DNA of 64,000 nt from Caldora sp965222765 (GTDB taxonomy: Bacteria > Cyanobacteriota > Cyanobacteriia > Cyanobacteriales > Coleofasciculaceae). Below, piece after piece: positions 63,408 through 64,000 of this stretch. The position numbers were made by a program, and so were the translations under genes. The notes beneath the pieces are model-generated. The model saw only the letters and a list, made by a program, of their open reading frames with translations. It made no database searches and had not been told where the DNA came from. Numbering within the stretch: position 1 is the stretch's first letter; each line of letters begins with the position of its first letter. The DNA lies in the NCBI GenBank assembly GCA_965222765.1, contig CBDCVG010000039.1, forward strand, positions 1 to 64,000. The letters are read 5' to 3'.

Positions 63408-64000
63408 ATGGAAAGACTTGAGATTCAAGATTTTGTTGGAATTAAAGATATTACTATAGAGATTAAACAAATTAATATCTTGATTGGTCCTCAAGCAAGT
63501 GGTAAAAGTATTGTAGCTAAATTGCTCTTCTACTTTAAAGATTTCGTCTTTGAAATCATCAATGCAGCAGAAAGATCAAAGTCTAAGAGAAACTTAGATA
63601 AAGAATTCAAAATAAGGTTTGAGGAATACTTTCCTTCATCTTCTTGGGGAAGTGGAAACTTTAGGATTCAATACTCTATTGACCAGGAGTTCATTGAAGT
63701 TTACAGGAAGAAGCCAAAATCCAAGAAAAGTTCACCAGAAGTAATCTTGAAGTATTCTGATTTCTATAAAAATGAATTTATTGAATTAAGAAATAATATA
63801 CAAAAGCGAACTGAAAAATTGTCTGAACAAGATATACAAATGAGCCTCCTGTCTCGTTTGGATTTTGTTTATAATGTACGGCAATCTTTTTTGCAAAGAT
63901 TTACTAAAAAACTTGATAAGATTGCAACTTTCTCGCAATTGTATATTCCTGCAGGTAGATCGTTTTTCGCCAATCTCAAAAGCAGTATATTTACCTTTTT
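63408..64000 (+). CDS. AAA ATPase (RecF/OLD-like), 3' end outside window
   Basis: Open from an ATG at 63408 to the window end (197 codons seen). The start MERLEIQDFVGIKDITIEIKQ leads into Walker A LIGPQASGKSIVAKLLFYF (residues about 26-44), as in AAA13/AAA15 single-protein or two-gene defence ATPases. Coiled-coil-like charged helices follow. The Walker B and partner gene lie beyond the window. The AT-rich, lysine-rich composition differs from the neighbouring FAAL gene and suggests an acquired gene. Confidence 0.75.
   Translation, partial: MERLEIQDFVGIKDITIEIKQINILIGPQASGKSIVAKLLFYFKDFVFEIINAAERSKSKRNLDKEFKIRFEEYFPSSSWGSGNFRIQYSIDQEFIEVYRKKPKSKKSSPEVILKYSDFYKNEFIELRNNIQKRTEKLSEQDIQMSLLSRLDFVYNVRQSFLQRFTKKLDKIATFSQLYIPAGRSFFANLKSSIFTF

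Overview
This 64 kb window looks like chromosomal DNA of a filamentous, secondary-metabolite-rich cyanobacterium, plausibly of the Moorena/Lyngbya type. The signs are many HIP1 sites (GCGATCGC), heptanucleotide tandem repeats in most intergenic gaps, many MITE-like elements, cyanobacterial housekeeping genes (group 2 sigma factor, 2-Cys peroxiredoxin, ClpB, KtrA/KtrB, IlvC), an NRPS, a fatty acyl-AMP ligase and STAND NTPases. The genus is inferred from style only. I found no rRNA, tRNA or CRISPR array.

Layout. 1-8 kb: end of a sigma factor gene, an exported repeat protein, a DnaJ-like co-chaperone, two thioredoxin-fold peroxidases and a frameshifted glycogen debranching enzyme. 8-13 kb: a defence-like block with a C5-cytosine methyltransferase facing an AAA ATPase, PIN-like nuclease, DUF262 and HEPN operon. 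13-22 kb: a retropepsin-like pair, a SNF2 helicase, a sugar-binding lipoprotein with a SpoIIE phosphatase, a BadF-type kinase and a gamma-glutamylcyclotransferase. 22-33 kb: a rearranged conflict island with a DndD-like SMC ATPase, a GDVVGGNK-type protein, a 14-blade nSTAND-WD40 protein, a VapBC pair, and second copies of the ATPase 3' end and of VapBC.

33-46 kb: ilvC and ktrA, then TnpB, an SDR, a one-module A-MT-T-R NRPS, a methyltransferase and a PfkB-like protein lying between ktrA and ktrB. 46-52 kb: a NACHT protein whose pentapeptide tail is shattered by frameshifts, then a degenerate tandem duplication around a Uma2 gene. 52-64 kb: a flavin monooxygenase, a universal stress protein, a small lipoprotein, clpB, and a lipid/NRPS-like set (condensation-like acyltransferase, four-helix-bundle protein, FAAL-ACP-thioesterase), ending in a truncated AAA ATPase gene.

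Three themes stand out. First, one MITE family (ends GGGTGAGGTGAAA) has inserted at least twice at junctions between genes of an operon, each time duplicating 9 bp that include a stop codon. Undoing one insertion shows that the ATPase and PIN genes once abutted as TAAATG, so four genes formed one defence-like operon. Second, the STAND-WD40 gene carries nearly identical 123-bp repeats, a sign of recent repeat amplification. Third, almost every broken gene is repaired by removing one base, often from a short homopolymer. That may be sequencing error rather than decay, except for the VapC frameshift, which both copies share.
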